64,000 nt of DNA from Pasteurellaceae bacterium Pebbles2 (GCA_023101505.1 LVZA01000001.1:248001-312000); one strand, 5' to 3'; numbered from the stretch's first letter, positions 39,877 to 50,943 are shown. Translations and numbers: made by a program. The notes: generated by a model not told the origin, from the letters alone.

Positions 39877-40191
39877 TTAGTGTACGATACCAGTTCTTGA
39901 TAACCAAGAACGAGATTGTGAACGAGAAATGTTTTCTACGCCGTTGTCTGAAACACGAACACAAGCACCAACAACGATGTCAGAATCATATTTTTGTGTT
40001 ACAACTGCAAGTTCTTTTGCGTCTTTTTGTTCCGCATCACAGCTGTCTTGTTTAACTGTTAATTTTAAGTTGCTGCCTTCATACTCAGTAAATAATACAG
40101 TTCCTTTGTAAGAATTGTCATCTTGTTGAGTTGTACAAGCAGATAAGCCCACAGCAGCTAATACTGCTAATGCTAAGGTAATTTTTTTCAT
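39877..40191 (-). CDS. Small lipoprotein, function unknown
   Basis: 104 residues with a lipoprotein signal MKKITLALAVLAAVGLSAC (cysteine at residue 19). The mature domain has two more cysteines (KQDSCDAEQ and VGACVRVSD), which could form a disulfide, and its C-terminal half (ELAVVTQKYDSDIVVGACVRV) resembles the SlyB/Pcp C-terminus (EIVVVQKYDESLTKAGTRVRI). It may be a diverged, glycine-zipper-free paralogue of the neighbour slyB, 23 bases downstream. It starts 3 bases after the yecM stop. Confidence 0.8.
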   Translation of the reverse strand: MKKITLALAVLAAVGLSACTTQQDDNSYKGTVLFTEYEGSNLKLTVKQDSCDAEQKDAKELAVVTQKYDSDIVVGACVRVSDNGVENISRSQSRSWLSRTGIVH

Positions 40192-40194
40192 TCA

Positions 40195-40770
40195 CTAAAC
40201 CTCAATAATAGTTTTGATATGATATGGGTGAACCTTGATACACACGTCGTTTTTGCTTTTATCAGCAAAACTCAATGCGATAGAGGGATTTGGCAATCGC
40301 TCGCCCTCCACTTTCGGTTCGCTCACTTTGACATTTAAAGTTGTTAATTCGTTCCAAAAAAATATTTTTTCAAGACGGTTGACCCATTCTAATGAAGTTT
40401 CGCCTTCATCAAAGGGCATCACGATCTCGATATGCTCCCACGATTCCAAAGGGTAACACTTATTTTTAGGAAACGGTAATTCGATAATCTCCACAGGCTG
40501 CCCTGCAAAAATCAAGGGTTCATTTAATTGAATTAAATAAATCACTCGACCATTAACGATATTATCGGACAAAATTGTACCGCACTTTAGCAGTAGCTCC
40601 AACCAATTTTTTGCACTATCTTCACTATTTACCCGCAATGCAAGATGATCGATGACAAAATCGTTTAAATTTACATCAATTTCTTGTGCCAAAGTGGCGA
40701 TTTTTTGCTGGAATTGTAAAAAATCTTGTTGTGTTGCCAACGACGAATGCGAAAACAAACAATGTGTCAT
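40195..40770 (-). CDS. yecM: VOC-fold protein YecM
   Basis: 191 residues of the YecM family, a vicinal-oxygen-chelate fold whose function is unknown. Blocks include LNDFVIDHLALRVNSEDSAKNW, GRVIYLIQLNEPL and VEIIELPFPKN, then ESWEHIEIVMP; conserved His, Glu and Asp residues could bind a metal. Length agrees with E. coli YecM. It is the first gene of a minus-strand group with the small lipoprotein and slyB, and divergent from adk. Confidence 0.88.
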   Translation of the reverse strand: MTHCLFSHSSLATQQDFLQFQQKIATLAQEIDVNLNDFVIDHLALRVNSEDSAKNWLELLLKCGTILSDNIVNGRVIYLIQLNEPLIFAGQPVEIIELPFPKNKCYPLESWEHIEIVMPFDEGETSLEWVNRLEKIFFWNELTTLNVKVSEPKVEGERLPNPSIALSFADKSKNDVCIKVHPYHIKTIIEV

Positions 40771-40860
40771 ATTTTTCTCGATAAATTTCAGTAGATTACA
40801 AATTCGCAGTATAGCATAAATCTCATTTCATCAAGAGATTTTATTAGCCAATCTCCCTGA

Positions 40861-41562
<702 letters not shown>

Positions 41563-41583
41563 TTTATTCTTAGTTAATTTTTT

Positions 41584-41616
41584 AGAGCGCAATGATTAAA
41601 TTTGCGCTCTTTTTTA
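41584..41616 (+). terminator. adk terminator
   Basis: AGAGCGCAA and TTGCGCTCT pair around an AT loop, followed by TTTTTT. Confidence 0.85.
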
Positions 41617-41699
41617 TAAAAGTTTATATAATATCAACGAATTATTTTTTTATTTTCTTGTCTTATTTGGTGAAATCCCCTTTTATTTAGGAAAATTTT

Positions 41700-43649
41700 A
41701 TGTTTAAACGCTTAACAGGCCCAACCTATCCTCTTTTTATCTTTTTTATTGTTAATTTAATTTTGCTTTCACTCAGTCGATTTGGTCTTGCTTTATGGCA
41801 AAGTGAACGAGTGGGCGCAAGCGAAAACTGGCTACGCCTAATGTTACAAGGCGTGCGTATTGATGTATCTGCACTTTGCTGGCTATTCGCCCCCTTAATT
41901 ATCTTAAGCTGTTTTTTCAGTGGTAAAACAGGCTTTGGCAAAATCGTACAAAATATCGTAAAAATCGGTTTAGTTCTCGCCAGCACATTCTTAGTCTTTA
42001 TGGAATTCGCCACACCAGCCTTTATTAACACTTACGATCTCCGCCCAAATCGCCTGTTCGTGGAATATTTGGTGAACCCAAAAGAAGTGTTCACAATGCT
42101 TTATAATGGACACATTGAAGCCCTAATTTTAACGCCAATTCTCACCGCACTTTTTGTCTTTTTCTTTTGGAAACTCGCCCAAAAAAGCCATCAAAACTTG
42201 TTCTATCCGAAATGGCAATTCCGCCCAGTGTTATTTTTAATCATTGGCATTGCGACTTTTTTAGGCGCACGTTCTAGCCTTGCCCATCGTGGCATCAACC
42301 CTGCAATGGTGGCATTTTCGCCCGATCCATTGGTCAATTCAATGATTTTAAACTCAGGCTATTCCTTGCTTTTTGCCGTTCAACAAATGAAAGATGAAGC
42401 CAATTCAGCGCAAATTTATGGCAAAATGCCGGTAGATGAAATAATCAACACCTTAAAAGCGGCTCGTGGTCGTCCTGAAAGCGATTATATTTCAGCGGAA
42501 CTCCCGACACTCACACAAAATAAAGCCACTTATCAAGGCAAACCGAAAAATCTTATTATTATTTTAGAAGAAAGTTTTGGCGCACAGTTTGTCGGTACAT
42601 TGGGCGGAAAACCGCTTTCACCTAAATTCGACCAACTCGCCAAAGAAGGCTGGCTATTTGAAAATCTTTATGCCACGGGAACAAGATCTGTTCGTGGCAT
42701 TGAAGCCGTTACAGCGGGCTTCACTCCAACACCAGCACGTGCCGTAGTAAAACTCTCAGGCAGCCAAAACGGCTTCTTCACCATTGCTGAATTATTAGGT
42801 AAACAAGGCTATCACACCTCTTTTATTTACGGTGGTGAAAAGCATTTCGACAATATGGCGAGCTTTTTCTACGGCAATGGTTTCCAACAAATCATCGACG
42901 AAAAAGATTATCAAAACCCGAAATTTACCGCCACTTGGGGTGTGAGCGATGAGGATTTATTCGACAAAGCAAACGACACATTCAGCCAATTAAACCAACA
43001 AGGAAAACCGTTTTTCAGCCTCGTATTTACTTCAAGCAATCACGATCCATTTGAATTCCCTGACGGTAAAATTGAGCTTTATGAACAACCGAAAGCCACC
43101 CGAGACAACTCAGCAAAATATGCTGATTATGCTCTTGGTCATTTCTTTGAACTTGCTAAAAAATCCGATTATTGGAAAGACACGATTTTCTTAGTGATTG
43201 CCGATCACGACTCTCGAGTATCAGGTGCATCACTTGTGCCAATCAATAACTTCCACATTCCAGCTTTAATTTTAGGCGATGGTGTTGAAGCAAAACGAGA
43301 TAATCGCTTGGTGAGCCAAATTGATATGCCGACCACCCTACTTTCACTCATTGGCGTTAGCGGAAATTATCCAATGCTCGGCTATGATTTAACCAAAGCA
43401 GACAATCCAAATCGTGCCTTAATGCAATACGACAAAACTTTTGCCTATATGCGAATGGAAAATCAACAACTACAAACGGTGATACTGCAAGAAAGCAAAT
43501 CCCCTGAGGGCTACATCTATTCCCCTGAAAGCGCAAGGTTAACCGAAACCAACGTCAATGATGAATTCAAAAAACAAGCCCTAGCCTACGCACTTTGGGG
43601 CAGCCACGCTTATAAAAATCGCTTGTATCGTTTGGGAGATGAGAAGTAA
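41700..43649 (+). CDS. LTA synthase-like sulfatase-fold transferase
   Basis: 649 residues. Five hydrophobic helices (to about residue 200) precede a periplasmic sulfatase-fold domain: LIIILEESFGAQFVG (metal-binding Glu), the nucleophile threonine in YATGTRSVRGIEA, the TSSNHDPFEFP loop and DHDSR. This architecture is shared by LTA synthases, MdoB and phosphoethanolamine transferases of Haemophilus (Lpt6, HI0275-like). Adding phosphoethanolamine or phosphoglycerol to an envelope glycan is the likely role; the acceptor is not known. A 12-base-pair hairpin follows. Confidence 0.82.
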   Translation: MFKRLTGPTYPLFIFFIVNLILLSLSRFGLALWQSERVGASENWLRLMLQGVRIDVSALCWLFAPLIILSCFFSGKTGFGKIVQNIVKIGLVLASTFLVFMEFATPAFINTYDLRPNRLFVEYLVNPKEVFTMLYNGHIEALILTPILTALFVFFFWKLAQKSHQNLFYPKWQFRPVLFLIIGIATFLGARSSLAHRGINPAMVAFSPDPLVNSMILNSGYSLLFAVQQMKDEANSAQIYGKMPVDEIINTLKAARGRPESDYISAELPTLTQNKATYQGKPKNLIIILEESFGAQFVGTLGGKPLSPKFDQLAKEGWLFENLYATGTRSVRGIEAVTAGFTPTPARAVVKLSGSQNGFFTIAELLGKQGYHTSFIYGGEKHFDNMASFFYGNGFQQIIDEKDYQNPKFTATWGVSDEDLFDKANDTFSQLNQQGKPFFSLVFTSSNHDPFEFPDGKIELYEQPKATRDNSAKYADYALGHFFELAKKSDYWKDTIFLVIADHDSRVSGASLVPINNFHIPALILGDGVEAKRDNRLVSQIDMPTTLLSLIGVSGNYPMLGYDLTKADNPNRALMQYDKTFAYMRMENQQLQTVILQESKSPEGYIYSPESARLTETNVNDEFKKQALAYALWGSHAYKNRLYRLGDEK

Positions 43650-43657
43650 TAATAAAC

Positions 43658-43690
43658 TATTCCCGTCAATATTTTGGCGGGAATATTCTT
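43658..43690 (+). terminator. Terminator of the sulfatase-fold gene
   Basis: TATTCCCGTCAA and TTGGCGGGAATA pair around TATT, then TTCTT. Confidence 0.75.
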
Positions 43691-43825
43691 ATAAAACTCA
43701 CTAAAAATTCACCGCAGTTTTGCACTCGCAAGTTCAAATTCCTAAACAATTTCACTGAAAATATTGACTATAAATGAGAAAAATGATGCTAAGATCTTAA
43801 TCTATTGAACAAAATAACAATTATC

Positions 43826-43854
43826 TTTAGAGATATTCCTTTCTGTGCTATAAT
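43826..43854 (+). promoter_or_regulatory. gyrA promoter candidate with extended -10
   Basis: TTTAGA (43826-43831) and TATAAT (43849-43854) are 17 bases apart, with TGC just before the -10, an extended -10. Confidence 0.6.
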
Positions 43855-43889
43855 CAACCTAATTTTTTCTCCAAATTTAGGAAATTTCA

Positions 43890-46589
43890 ATGTCTGAGTT
43901 AACGCAAGATATTACGCCAGTCAGTATTGAAGAAGAACTAAAGTCTTCTTATCTTGACTATGCGATGTCTGTAATTGTGGGGCGTGCATTGCCAGATGTG
44001 CGTGATGGCTTAAAGCCAGTTCATCGTCGTGTGCTTTTTTCAATGGATCAAAGCGGCAACACTTATAATAAATCCTATGTAAAATCGGCTCGTGTGGTCG
44101 GTGATGTGATCGGTAAATATCACCCGCACGGTGATAGTGCGGTGTATGACACGATTGTGCGTATGGCGCAGCCGTTCTCGCTTCGCTATATGTTGGTGGA
44201 CGGTCAAGGTAACTTCGGTTCGATTGACGGTGATGCTCCGGCGGCGATGCGTTATACCGAAGTGCGTATGCAAAAAATCACGCAGGAATTATTAACGGAT
44301 TTAGATAAAGAAACCGTGGATTTCTCGCCGAACTATGACGGTAAGGAAATGATTCCTGATGTATTACCAACCAAAATCCCTACCCTTTTAGTAAACGGTT
44401 CATCGGGTATTGCGGTGGGTATGGCAACCAACATTCCGCCACATAACTTAGGCGAAGTGATGGACGGTTGTCTTGCTTATATCGACAATGAAGACATCAC
44501 TATCGATGAATTGATGCAATTTATTCCTGGTCCTGACTTCCCGACTGCGGCGTTAATTAACGGTCGCCGTGGCATTGAAGAAGCCTATAAAACAGGGCGT
44601 GGAAAGGTCTATGTGCGTGCCAAAGCGGTGGTTGAAACCAACGAAAAAGGTCGCGAACAAATCATCATCACCGAAATTCCATACCAAGTAAACAAAGCGA
44701 AATTGGTGGAAAAAATCGGTGAATTGATCCGCGAGAAAAAAATCGAAGGCATCGCAGGCGTGCTTGATTTATCGAATAAAGAAGGTATCCGCCTTGAAAT
44801 CGACATCAAACGCGACGCGGTTGGCGAAGTGGTATTAAACCACCTTTATGCGCTCACCCAAATGCAGGTTACCTTTGGTATCAATATGGTGGCATTAGAT
44901 CACGGTCAACCTAAGTTACTCAATTTAAAACAAATTATTGAAGCATTTGTTAAACATCGTCGTGAAGTGGTTACACGTCGCACGGTGTATGAATTGCGTA
45001 AAGCTCGTGAACGTGCGCATATTTTAGAGGGCTTGGCGATTGCTTTAGCTAATATCGATCCAGTGATTAATTTAATCCGTGCATCGAAAACGGCAGAAGA
45101 AGCTCGTGAAGGCTTGTTGGCAAAACCTTGGGCATTAGGCAATGTCGCACCAATGCTTGAAGCCGCTGGTGTTGATGCGTCTCGCCCAGATGATTTAGGC
45201 GCAGAGTTTGGCGTACACGGCAACGAATATTTCCTTTCAGATACCCAAGCTCGTGCTATTTTAGAATTACGTTTACACCGTTTAACCGGGCTTGAACACG
45301 AGAAAATCGTTGATGAATACAAAACGATTTTAGTGGAAATCGGCGAATTATTACACATTTTAACTAACGCAGAACGCTTGCGTGAAGTGATTCGTGAAGA
45401 ATTAGAATTGGTGAAAACCAACTTCAATGATGAACGTCGAACTGAAATTACTGCAGCATCTGGCGATATCAACTTAGAAGATTTAATCGCACAAGAAGAT
45501 GTAGTGGTAACACTTTCACACGAAGGTTACGTTAAATATCAACCTGTTACCGATTACGAAGCGCAACGTCGTGGCGGTAAAGGTAAGTCCGCAACGAAGA
45601 TGAAAGAAGAAGATTTCATCGAGAAACTACTCGTGGCAAACACCCACGACACCATTCTCTGCTTCTCTAGCCGTGGTCGCTTATATTGGTTGAAAGTATA
45701 TCAACTTCCACAAGCTAGCCGTGGTGCACGTGGTCGCCCAATCGTAAATATTTTACCGTTGGAAGAAAACGAACGTATCACCGCCATTTTACCAGTGGCG
45801 AGCTACGAAGAAGATAAATTCGTGGTGATGGCAACTGCTGGCGGTATCGTGAAGAAAACTGCACTTACCGAGTTCAGTCGCCCACGTTCAAACGGCATCA
45901 TCGCAGTAAACTTGCGTGATGAAGATGAGCTTATCGGCGTGGACATCACCGACGGTTCAAACGAAATTATGTTGTTCTCATCACAAGGTCGTGTGGTTCG
46001 CTTCGCTGAAAGCGCCGTGCGTGCTATGGGACGAACAGCCACAGGCGTTCGAGGCATTAAACTTGCCTTAACTAACGACCTTTCTGACGATGAAAGTGCG
46101 GTGGAAATTGAAAACGTTTCTGATGATAACGCAGAAGAAACCTTGGATTTAAATATTGACAAAGTCGTTTCATTGGTCGTGCCGAAAAACGACGGTGCAA
46201 TCTTAACTGCAACGCAAAACGGCTACGGTAAACGCACTAAACTTGATGAATACCCAACCAAATCGCGCAACACCAAAGGTGTAATCTCAATCAAAGTGAG
46301 CGAGCGTAATGGTAAAGTGGTTGCCGCAACGCAAGTTGAAGAAACCGATCAAATTATGTTGATCACCGACGCTGGCACGCTGGTGCGTACTCGAGTGAGC
46401 GAAGTTAGCATCGTCGGTCGAAACACCCAAGGCGTTCGCCTAATCCGCACCGCGGAAGACGAACACGTGGTAAGTTTAGAACGCTTAGCGGAACCAGAAG
46501 AAGACGAATTTGAAGATAGCATTGATGATGCAAATGTAGAAAATACATCAGCGACATCAGAAAGTGCGGTGGAAAATTCGGAAGAATAA
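43890..46589 (+). CDS. gyrA: DNA gyrase subunit A
   Basis: 899-residue topoisomerase subunit. The catalytic tyrosine is Tyr122 in MRYTEVRM. The quinolone-determining region reads [13 protein letters not shown], with Ser83 and Asp87 in the susceptible state. The C-terminal DNA-wrapping domain contains the GyrA box QRRGGKG and six-blade repeats such as [10 protein letters not shown] and [10 protein letters not shown]. An acidic tail ends the protein. Only 72 bases separate its stop from the second IS relic. Length is a little longer than the E. coli protein, in the acidic tail. Confidence 0.97.
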   Translation: MSELTQDITPVSIEEELKSSYLDYAMSVIVGRALPDVRDGLKPVHRRVLFSMDQSGNTYNKSYVKSARVVGDVIGKYHPHGDSAVYDTIVRMAQPFSLRYMLVDGQGNFGSIDGDAPAAMRYTEVRMQKITQELLTDLDKETVDFSPNYDGKEMIPDVLPTKIPTLLVNGSSGIAVGMATNIPPHNLGEVMDGCLAYIDNEDITIDELMQFIPGPDFPTAALINGRRGIEEAYKTGRGKVYVRAKAVVETNEKGREQIIITEIPYQVNKAKLVEKIGELIREKKIEGIAGVLDLSNKEGIRLEIDIKRDAVGEVVLNHLYALTQMQVTFGINMVALDHGQPKLLNLKQIIEAFVKHRREVVTRRTVYELRKARERAHILEGLAIALANIDPVINLIRASKTAEEAREGLLAKPWALGNVAPMLEAAGVDASRPDDLGAEFGVHGNEYFLSDTQARAILELRLHRLTGLEHEKIVDEYKTILVEIGELLHILTNAERLREVIREELELVKTNFNDERRTEITAASGDINLEDLIAQEDVVVTLSHEGYVKYQPVTDYEAQRRGGKGKSATKMKEEDFIEKLLVANTHDTILCFSSRGRLYWLKVYQLPQASRGARGRPIVNILPLEENERITAILPVASYEEDKFVVMATAGGIVKKTALTEFSRPRSNGIIAVNLRDEDELIGVDITDGSNEIMLFSSQGRVVRFAESAVRAMGRTATGVRGIKLALTNDLSDDESAVEIENVSDDNAEETLDLNIDKVVSLVVPKNDGAILTATQNGYGKRTKLDEYPTKSRNTKGVISIKVSERNGKVVAATQVEETDQIMLITDAGTLVRTRVSEVSIVGRNTQGVRLIRTAEDEHVVSLERLAEPEEDEFEDSIDDANVENTSATSESAVENSEE

Positions 46590-46660
46590 TTCGAGAATTA
46601 ATTAGGCTATCAATTTTGGCTTAATAAACATGATAGCTGCTTTAACTTTTCAATGTTTTT

Positions 46661-47569
46661 TGCATAGTAGACAAAATAGTTGGTAAAAAGTGGGTTAAAG
46701 TCTTATAGTAAAAGCCTTTAATCTACTTTTTTGAAAATGAACAAAAAACTTGCCTTTTTGCCAAAAATCAGCTATTCAAAAATATGGCACTCAAAATCAA
46801 TCTCAACGTTATAAATGCACGCATTGCAATAAAACATTTACCTTATCGAAAAAATTAAATTCTGAATTAATTTAGAAAGATTATATTGGCGGAAAACAAA
46901 CCTATAAACAACTTACCGATAAATATCAATGTTCAGTGAAAACAATTCAACGATATATTCAAAAATTATTAAAAACAGAATTAAATCAAGATCCAAATAA
47001 AAAACTTAATCTAATTATTGATACCACATTCTTTGGACGAAGATTTGGCGTGATGTTTTTTATGGATAGTATCTCAAAAAATGTCGTTTATCATCAAATA
47101 GTAAAAAAATAGAGGAGGATGTCTACCACCGTCTTGGTGTTAATCACTAAAGGGAAAAAGGCTATCAAATATAATCAATTACTTGTGATGGATGACGTAA
47201 CTTATTAAAGGATAGTTTTAATATACCAATCCAACTCTGTCAGTTTCATCAGATCGCAATAGTCATTCGAAGGCTCCTAGAAAGCCTAAATCTACGACGA
47301 GAAAAGAGCTCAAACAATTCGTTAAAACCCTTAAAAATAGCTCAAAAAATGAATTTTATCATCATTTACATCTATGCTATTTAAAACATCAAGAATTTAT
47401 AAATGAGCGTTCAGAATATCCAAATGAAAAAGGAAAGTTTCCTTATAAACAACGTGGATTACATGGTGCATATGCAAGTCTAAGACGAAATGAAGATTAT
47501 TTATTTACGTTTGAAAAATACCCTGAATTAAAACAACTAATCGTATTGAGGGGTTGTTTAAAGAACTTA
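46661..47569 (+). mobile_element. Decayed insertion sequence, copy 2 (truncated)
   Basis: GCATAGTAGACAAAATAGTTG at 46662 begins a copy of the element at 38211, nearly identical and in the same orientation. The shared region stops at 47569, where IS3-family sequence begins, so the right end is missing. It keeps the TAG stops and frameshifts of copy 1, with only a handful of base differences (for example G38452/A46902-type changes). Confidence 0.85.
46720..47569 (+). pseudogene. Transposase pseudogene in decayed IS copy 2
   Basis: Contains the same zinc ribbon, HTH and catalytic fragments as copy 1, the same two premature stops and the same frameshift, then ends at the junction with the IS3-type relic. 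Confidence 0.75.
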
Positions 47570-47570
47570 T

Positions 47571-47835
47571 TTAGGATAACGAGGTTTTAATACCAGTTTA
47601 TCCATCATTTTTCGCACCTTAAATCGACCTATTTTTAATGCTTGTGCAAGCCGTCTTGTACCATAACTTTCTCCGCTTTGCCAGAATTGCTTAACTAATT
47701 CCTTTTGCTAGGAAAATGATGAAAAATTACACCGCACTTTACGCCAACGATAGCACGAACTACGACTAACATTAAAGCAATGAGTAAGCTGAATGGGGGA
47801 AATACCTTCCTGGCTGAGATGCTGTAAATGTGGTT
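47571..47835 (-). pseudogene. IS3-family orfB fragment
   Basis: Frames on the minus strand give VVKPHLQHLSQEGISPIQL, FNVSRSSCYRWR and, after a stop, KELVKQFWQSGESYGTRR and GRFKVRKMMDKL: the N-terminal region of an IS3 orfB with a stop near 47709. The DDE residues are absent. Confidence 0.7.
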
Positions 47836-48120
47836 TTACGACTTCTCGAGCAAGAAGGCAGAAACCTTTTTTAGTAAAGTATTATCACTACGAAGTTGTT
47901 CATTTTCAGCGCGAAATTGTTGAATTTCAAGCTGCTCTGCACTAATCGCTGGGCGCTTTTGGTGTGATATCTTGTTGCTCTTGACGATACTGTGATTTCC
48001 AACGCTGCAATGCCGAACAACTGACACTATCATTTGGCTCACTTGCTCCGTTATTCGATTTTCTTTCAACATTAAATTAACACATTTTAATTTGAATTCT
48101 GGGGTAGAGAGATTTGGCAT
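47836..48120 (-). pseudogene. IS3-family orfA with two offsetting frameshifts
   Basis: The frame opens MPNLSTPEFKLKCVNLML after an AAAGGAAAC site and ends with a leucine zipper (EIQQFRAENEQLRSDNTLLKK). The middle is out of frame: the +1 reading gives VSCSALQRWKSQYRQEQQ, the expected helix-turn-helix. Two compensating shifts restore the end, so an intact-looking ORF encodes a protein without a recognition helix. Confidence 0.75.
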
Positions 48121-48200
48121 AATGTTTCCTTTCTGTTTGTTCAAGAGTGTATCAAAACTGTCTTTGAATTGTTTCAGAAAGTTAGACTATTACATTTTGC

Positions 48201-48236
48201 AAAAAAATCCCACTCTACCACGAGGAATAGAGTGGG
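48201..48236 (-). terminator. mdh terminator
   Basis: CCCACTCTA and TAGAGTGGG pair around 10 bases; on the minus strand ATTTTTTT follows. Confidence 0.85.
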
Positions 48237-48255
48237 TTCAACAAATTAAGGAGGA

Positions 48256-49191
48256 TTAGTCGTTGAGGAAATCTTCGCCTAATTTGATGTCAGCTTTTAA
48301 TTGCGGAAGCATTGCTTCAAGTTGTTGCTGCTCAAATGCGCTTAAATCGCCGATTGGTAAAAGTGCTTCTACGCCCTCTTTGCCGAAACGTACTGGTTGT
48401 GAGAAGAAACGTGCATATTCGCCGTTGCCCTCAACATAAGCACATTCCACTGCACTTTCGCCTTTTAAACCACGCACTAATGCTTGGGTGAAACGTGCTG
48501 CTGCCATTGCCATTGAAAGCGTTGCTGAACCTGCGCCAGCTTTGGCATTAACTACGTCAGTTCCTGCATTTTGAATGCGGTGAGTTAATTCTGCGACTTC
48601 TTCATCGCCCCAAGTTGCGTATTGCACTTGTGATAATAAAGGTAAAATGGTTGTGCCTGAGTGTCCGCCAATTACTGGCACGCTGTTGCGTTCAACTTCT
48701 AAGCCTTTTTGTTCTGCCACGAAAGTTTCCGCACGAAGCACGTCTAAAGTAGTTACACCGAATAAGCGACGTTTGTCATATACGCCTGCTTTTTTCAACA
48801 CTTCTGCAGCGATTGCCACGGTGGTGTTCACAGGGTTTGTGATGATGCCCACACAGGCTTTTGGCGCAAATTTAGCCACGTTTTGTACTAAATCACGAAT
48901 AATGCCTGCGTTGATGTTGAATAAATCAGAGCGATCCATTCCCGGTTTTCTTGCCACGCCTGCTGAAATCACAACCACATCTGCGCCTTGTAACGCTGCG
49001 CCAATATCGTCGCCAGCATAACCTTCCACCTTAACTGCGGTGGAAATATGGCTTAAATCTTTTGCCACACCAGGGGTCATTGGGGCAACGTCATAAAGTG
49101 CCAATTCTGAACCAGCTGGAAGTTGTAACTTCAGAAGTAAAGACAATGGTTGACCGATACCGCCTGCTGCGCCTAATACTGCAATTTTCAT
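48256..49191 (-). CDS. mdh: Malate dehydrogenase Mdh
   Basis: 311-residue NAD-dependent malate dehydrogenase of the TCA cycle. The cofactor loop is [12 protein letters not shown], the substrate-specificity arginines are in [16 protein letters not shown] follows, and the catalytic histidine is in [13 protein letters not shown]. Length matches E. coli. It is divergent from argR, as in E. coli. A CRP-type site is upstream, and ArcA repression of mdh is known in E. coli. An AAGGAG site precedes the ATG. Confidence 0.97.
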   Translation of the reverse strand: MKIAVLGAAGGIGQPLSLLLKLQLPAGSELALYDVAPMTPGVAKDLSHISTAVKVEGYAGDDIGAALQGADVVVISAGVARKPGMDRSDLFNINAGIIRDLVQNVAKFAPKACVGIITNPVNTTVAIAAEVLKKAGVYDKRRLFGVTTLDVLRAETFVAEQKGLEVERNSVPVIGGHSGTTILPLLSQVQYATWGDEEVAELTHRIQNAGTDVVNAKAGAGSATLSMAMAAARFTQALVRGLKGESAVECAYVEGNGEYARFFSQPVRFGKEGVEALLPIGDLSAFEQQQLEAMLPQLKADIKLGEDFLND

Positions 49192-49336
49192 AGTTTCTCT
49201 CCTTAAGAATTTAAAAAAATTAGAGCTTATTGTGACTTCTCACACACTACAAATCAAAATAAGTGCTAACTCTTGTTGAGTATATTTCATAGTGTAAGCA
49301 TTAGCGCAATAAATTTCAAACAACAAAACTCAATTT

Positions 49337-49352
49337 TGCGATCTAGGTCAAA
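49337..49352. promoter_or_regulatory. Candidate CRP site between mdh and argR
   Basis: TGCGA-TCTAGG-TCAAA matches TGTGA-N6-TCACA at 8 of 10 specified bases. It lies about 145 bases before the mdh start and could serve either gene. Confidence 0.4.
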
Positions 49353-49408
49353 TTTTCACAATTTAATTGGGCTAATTTCAGGATTTTTTTAACTTTTTAT
49401 TGATTAAC

Positions 49409-49426
49409 TTTGCATTTTTATGCAAA
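49409..49426 (+). promoter_or_regulatory. ARG box upstream of argR
   Basis: TTTGCATTTTTATGCAAA is an 18-base palindrome, the length of an ARG box, matching 14 of 16 specified positions of the E. coli consensus. A weaker second box follows 3 bases later (49430-49447), the usual spacing. It fits argR autoregulation. Confidence 0.65.
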
Positions 49427-49458
49427 ATTTATGCAAATTCATAAACATAATAAAAATA

Positions 49459-49926
49459 ATGACTGAAACAAAAAACGATAGCCTAATGGCGGCATTTAAA
49501 GATCTTTTAGCTCAAGAGCGTTTTGGTTCGCAAAGTGAGATTGTTAGCGCACTGCAAAAATTGGGCTTTAGTAGCATTAATCAATCCAAAGTTTCTCGTA
49601 TGCTGACGAAATTCGGGGCGGTGCGCACGCGCAACACTCGAATGGAAATGGTGTATTGTTTGCCGAATGAATTAAGCGTGCCAAATACTAGCAGTCCGCT
49701 AAAAAATTTGGTGCTGGATATTGATTACAACGATTTACTGATCGTGATTAAAACCAGCCCAGGGGCGGCGCAATTAATTGCTCGCTTGTTGGATTCCGTG
49801 GGCAAAGCCGACGGTATTTTAGGCACGATTGCAGGCGATGACACTATTTTTATTACGCCAACTCGAGATACCAGCATTCAGCAGTTGATTGGCAATATTC
49901 AACAACTTTTTGAAAATTCATTGTAG
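49459..49926 (+). CDS. argR: Arginine repressor ArgR
   Basis: 155-residue repressor of arginine synthesis genes and cofactor in site-specific recombination of plasmid dimers in E. coli. The N-terminal winged helix has [20 protein letters not shown] and [17 protein letters not shown]. The C-terminal arginine-binding core has [17 protein letters not shown] and [14 protein letters not shown] with the Asp-Asp pair. ATG 49459 is chosen because the family starts MTE..., and 49420 would overlap the ARG box. It is divergent from mdh. Confidence 0.95.
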   Translation: MTETKNDSLMAAFKDLLAQERFGSQSEIVSALQKLGFSSINQSKVSRMLTKFGAVRTRNTRMEMVYCLPNELSVPNTSSPLKNLVLDIDYNDLLIVIKTSPGAAQLIARLLDSVGKADGILGTIAGDDTIFITPTRDTSIQQLIGNIQQLFENSL

Positions 49927-49989
49927 GCGATTAAGCGTTAATTTATCGCTATTCAACAATCGCCACTCAAAACAGGAAAGCGTGCCAAA

Positions 49990-50943
49990 ATGAAAATTTT
50001 TATCACGGGCGGAACAGGCTTAATCGGGCAAGCCTTGGTGGCGAAATGGCTTGAGCAGCAACATCAAGTGGTGTTGCTCGCTCGTTCCCCTGAAAAAATT
50101 CAGTCCATTTTTGCACCGCACTTTTGTTCAATTTCATCTTCATCAGACTTTTCAACCTCCAATGCCTCACTAAGTGCGGTCAATTCTTTGCAAGTTTTTA
50201 GCGATTTTAATGATTTTGATGCAGTGGTAAATTTGGCAGGCGAACCGATTTTTGACCGTTATTGGAGCAAAGTACAAAAAGCCAAATTATGGCATAGCCG
50301 TGTGGATTTAACCGAAAAATTAACCGCACTTATTAACGCCAGCCACACGCCACCACGCTGTTTTATTTCAGGATCGGCTTCAGGTTATTATGGCGATCAC
50401 GGTGATGAACTCATTGATGAAAACACACCAGCCTCCAAAAACTTCGCAGCGCAACTTTGTACGGCGTGGGAAGCGGCAGCCAAACCAGCGAAAAGCCGTG
50501 TTTGCTTAGTGCGCACAGGAATGGTGTTTGCGCCACAAGGCGGTGCGTTAGGCAAAATGTTACCGCTTTATCGTTGGGGCTTGGGCGGAAAATTAGGCAA
50601 CGGCAAGCAATTTATGCCGTGGATTGCTTTGCAAGATATGGTCAATGGCATTGATTTTTTATTGCACAATGACAATGCGCAAGGTGCGTTTAATTTTTGT
50701 GCGCCGCACTCGGTGCGCAATGCACAATTTAATCAATTATTCGCCAAACAATTAAAGCGTCCGCACTGGGCAACTGCGCCAGCTTTTGCGCTGAAAATGG
50801 TATTAGGTGAGCGTGCGCATTTGTTGCTGGATAGCCAAAATATGCGCCCACAAAAATTGCTCGATCTCGGTTTTTCATTTCAATATCCTCAGCTGGAAGA
50901 TTATTTCTCGGCGACATTTGGCAAAGCAGAGATTAATGTATAA
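49990..50943 (+). CDS. yfcH: Epimerase-like protein YfcH (TIGR01777 family)
   Basis: 317 residues. The Rossmann loop is TGGTGLIGQALV (residues 6-17), VNLAGEPI and RCFISGSASGYYGDHG follow, and LVRTGMVFAPQGGALGKMLPLYRWGLGG is typical of the family. Function is unknown; a divisome-related or sugar-nucleotide role has been proposed. Residues about 45-72 form a Ser-rich low-complexity insertion whose ends coincide with inverted uptake signals (50115 and 50172). It is 30 bases upstream of letA and may be cotranscribed. Confidence 0.85.
   Translation: MKIFITGGTGLIGQALVAKWLEQQHQVVLLARSPEKIQSIFAPHFCSISSSSDFSTSNASLSAVNSLQVFSDFNDFDAVVNLAGEPIFDRYWSKVQKAKLWHSRVDLTEKLTALINASHTPPRCFISGSASGYYGDHGDELIDENTPASKNFAAQLCTAWEAAAKPAKSRVCLVRTGMVFAPQGGALGKMLPLYRWGLGGKLGNGKQFMPWIALQDMVNGIDFLLHNDNAQGAFNFCAPHSVRNAQFNQLFAKQLKRPHWATAPAFALKMVLGERAHLLLDSQNMRPQKLLDLGFSFQYPQLEDYFSATFGKAEINV
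50115..50180 (+). repeat. Inverted uptake signals bracketing an in-frame insertion in yfcH
   Basis: ACCGCACTT (50115-50123) and AAGTGCGGT (50172-50180) flank DNA coding for Ser/Asn/Thr-rich residues (SISSSSDFSTSNASLS). The pair is in frame and tolerated. Confidence 0.7.

Larger units (their letters stand above)
47570..48194 (-). mobile_element. Decayed IS3-family element, 5' part only
   Basis: Read on the minus strand it starts near 48194 with TGTAATAGTCTAAC, the TGT-type end of IS3 elements, followed by orfA and the first part of orfB. It ends at 47570, fused to the other IS relic; the catalytic DDE part of orfB is missing. An uptake signal (47739) lies within it. Confidence 0.75.

Noticed and set aside
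44123-44146. Possible quinolone resistance in gyrA
   Set aside because: Ser83 and Asp87 are the wild-type residues; no resistance substitution is seen in GyrA. parC is outside the window.
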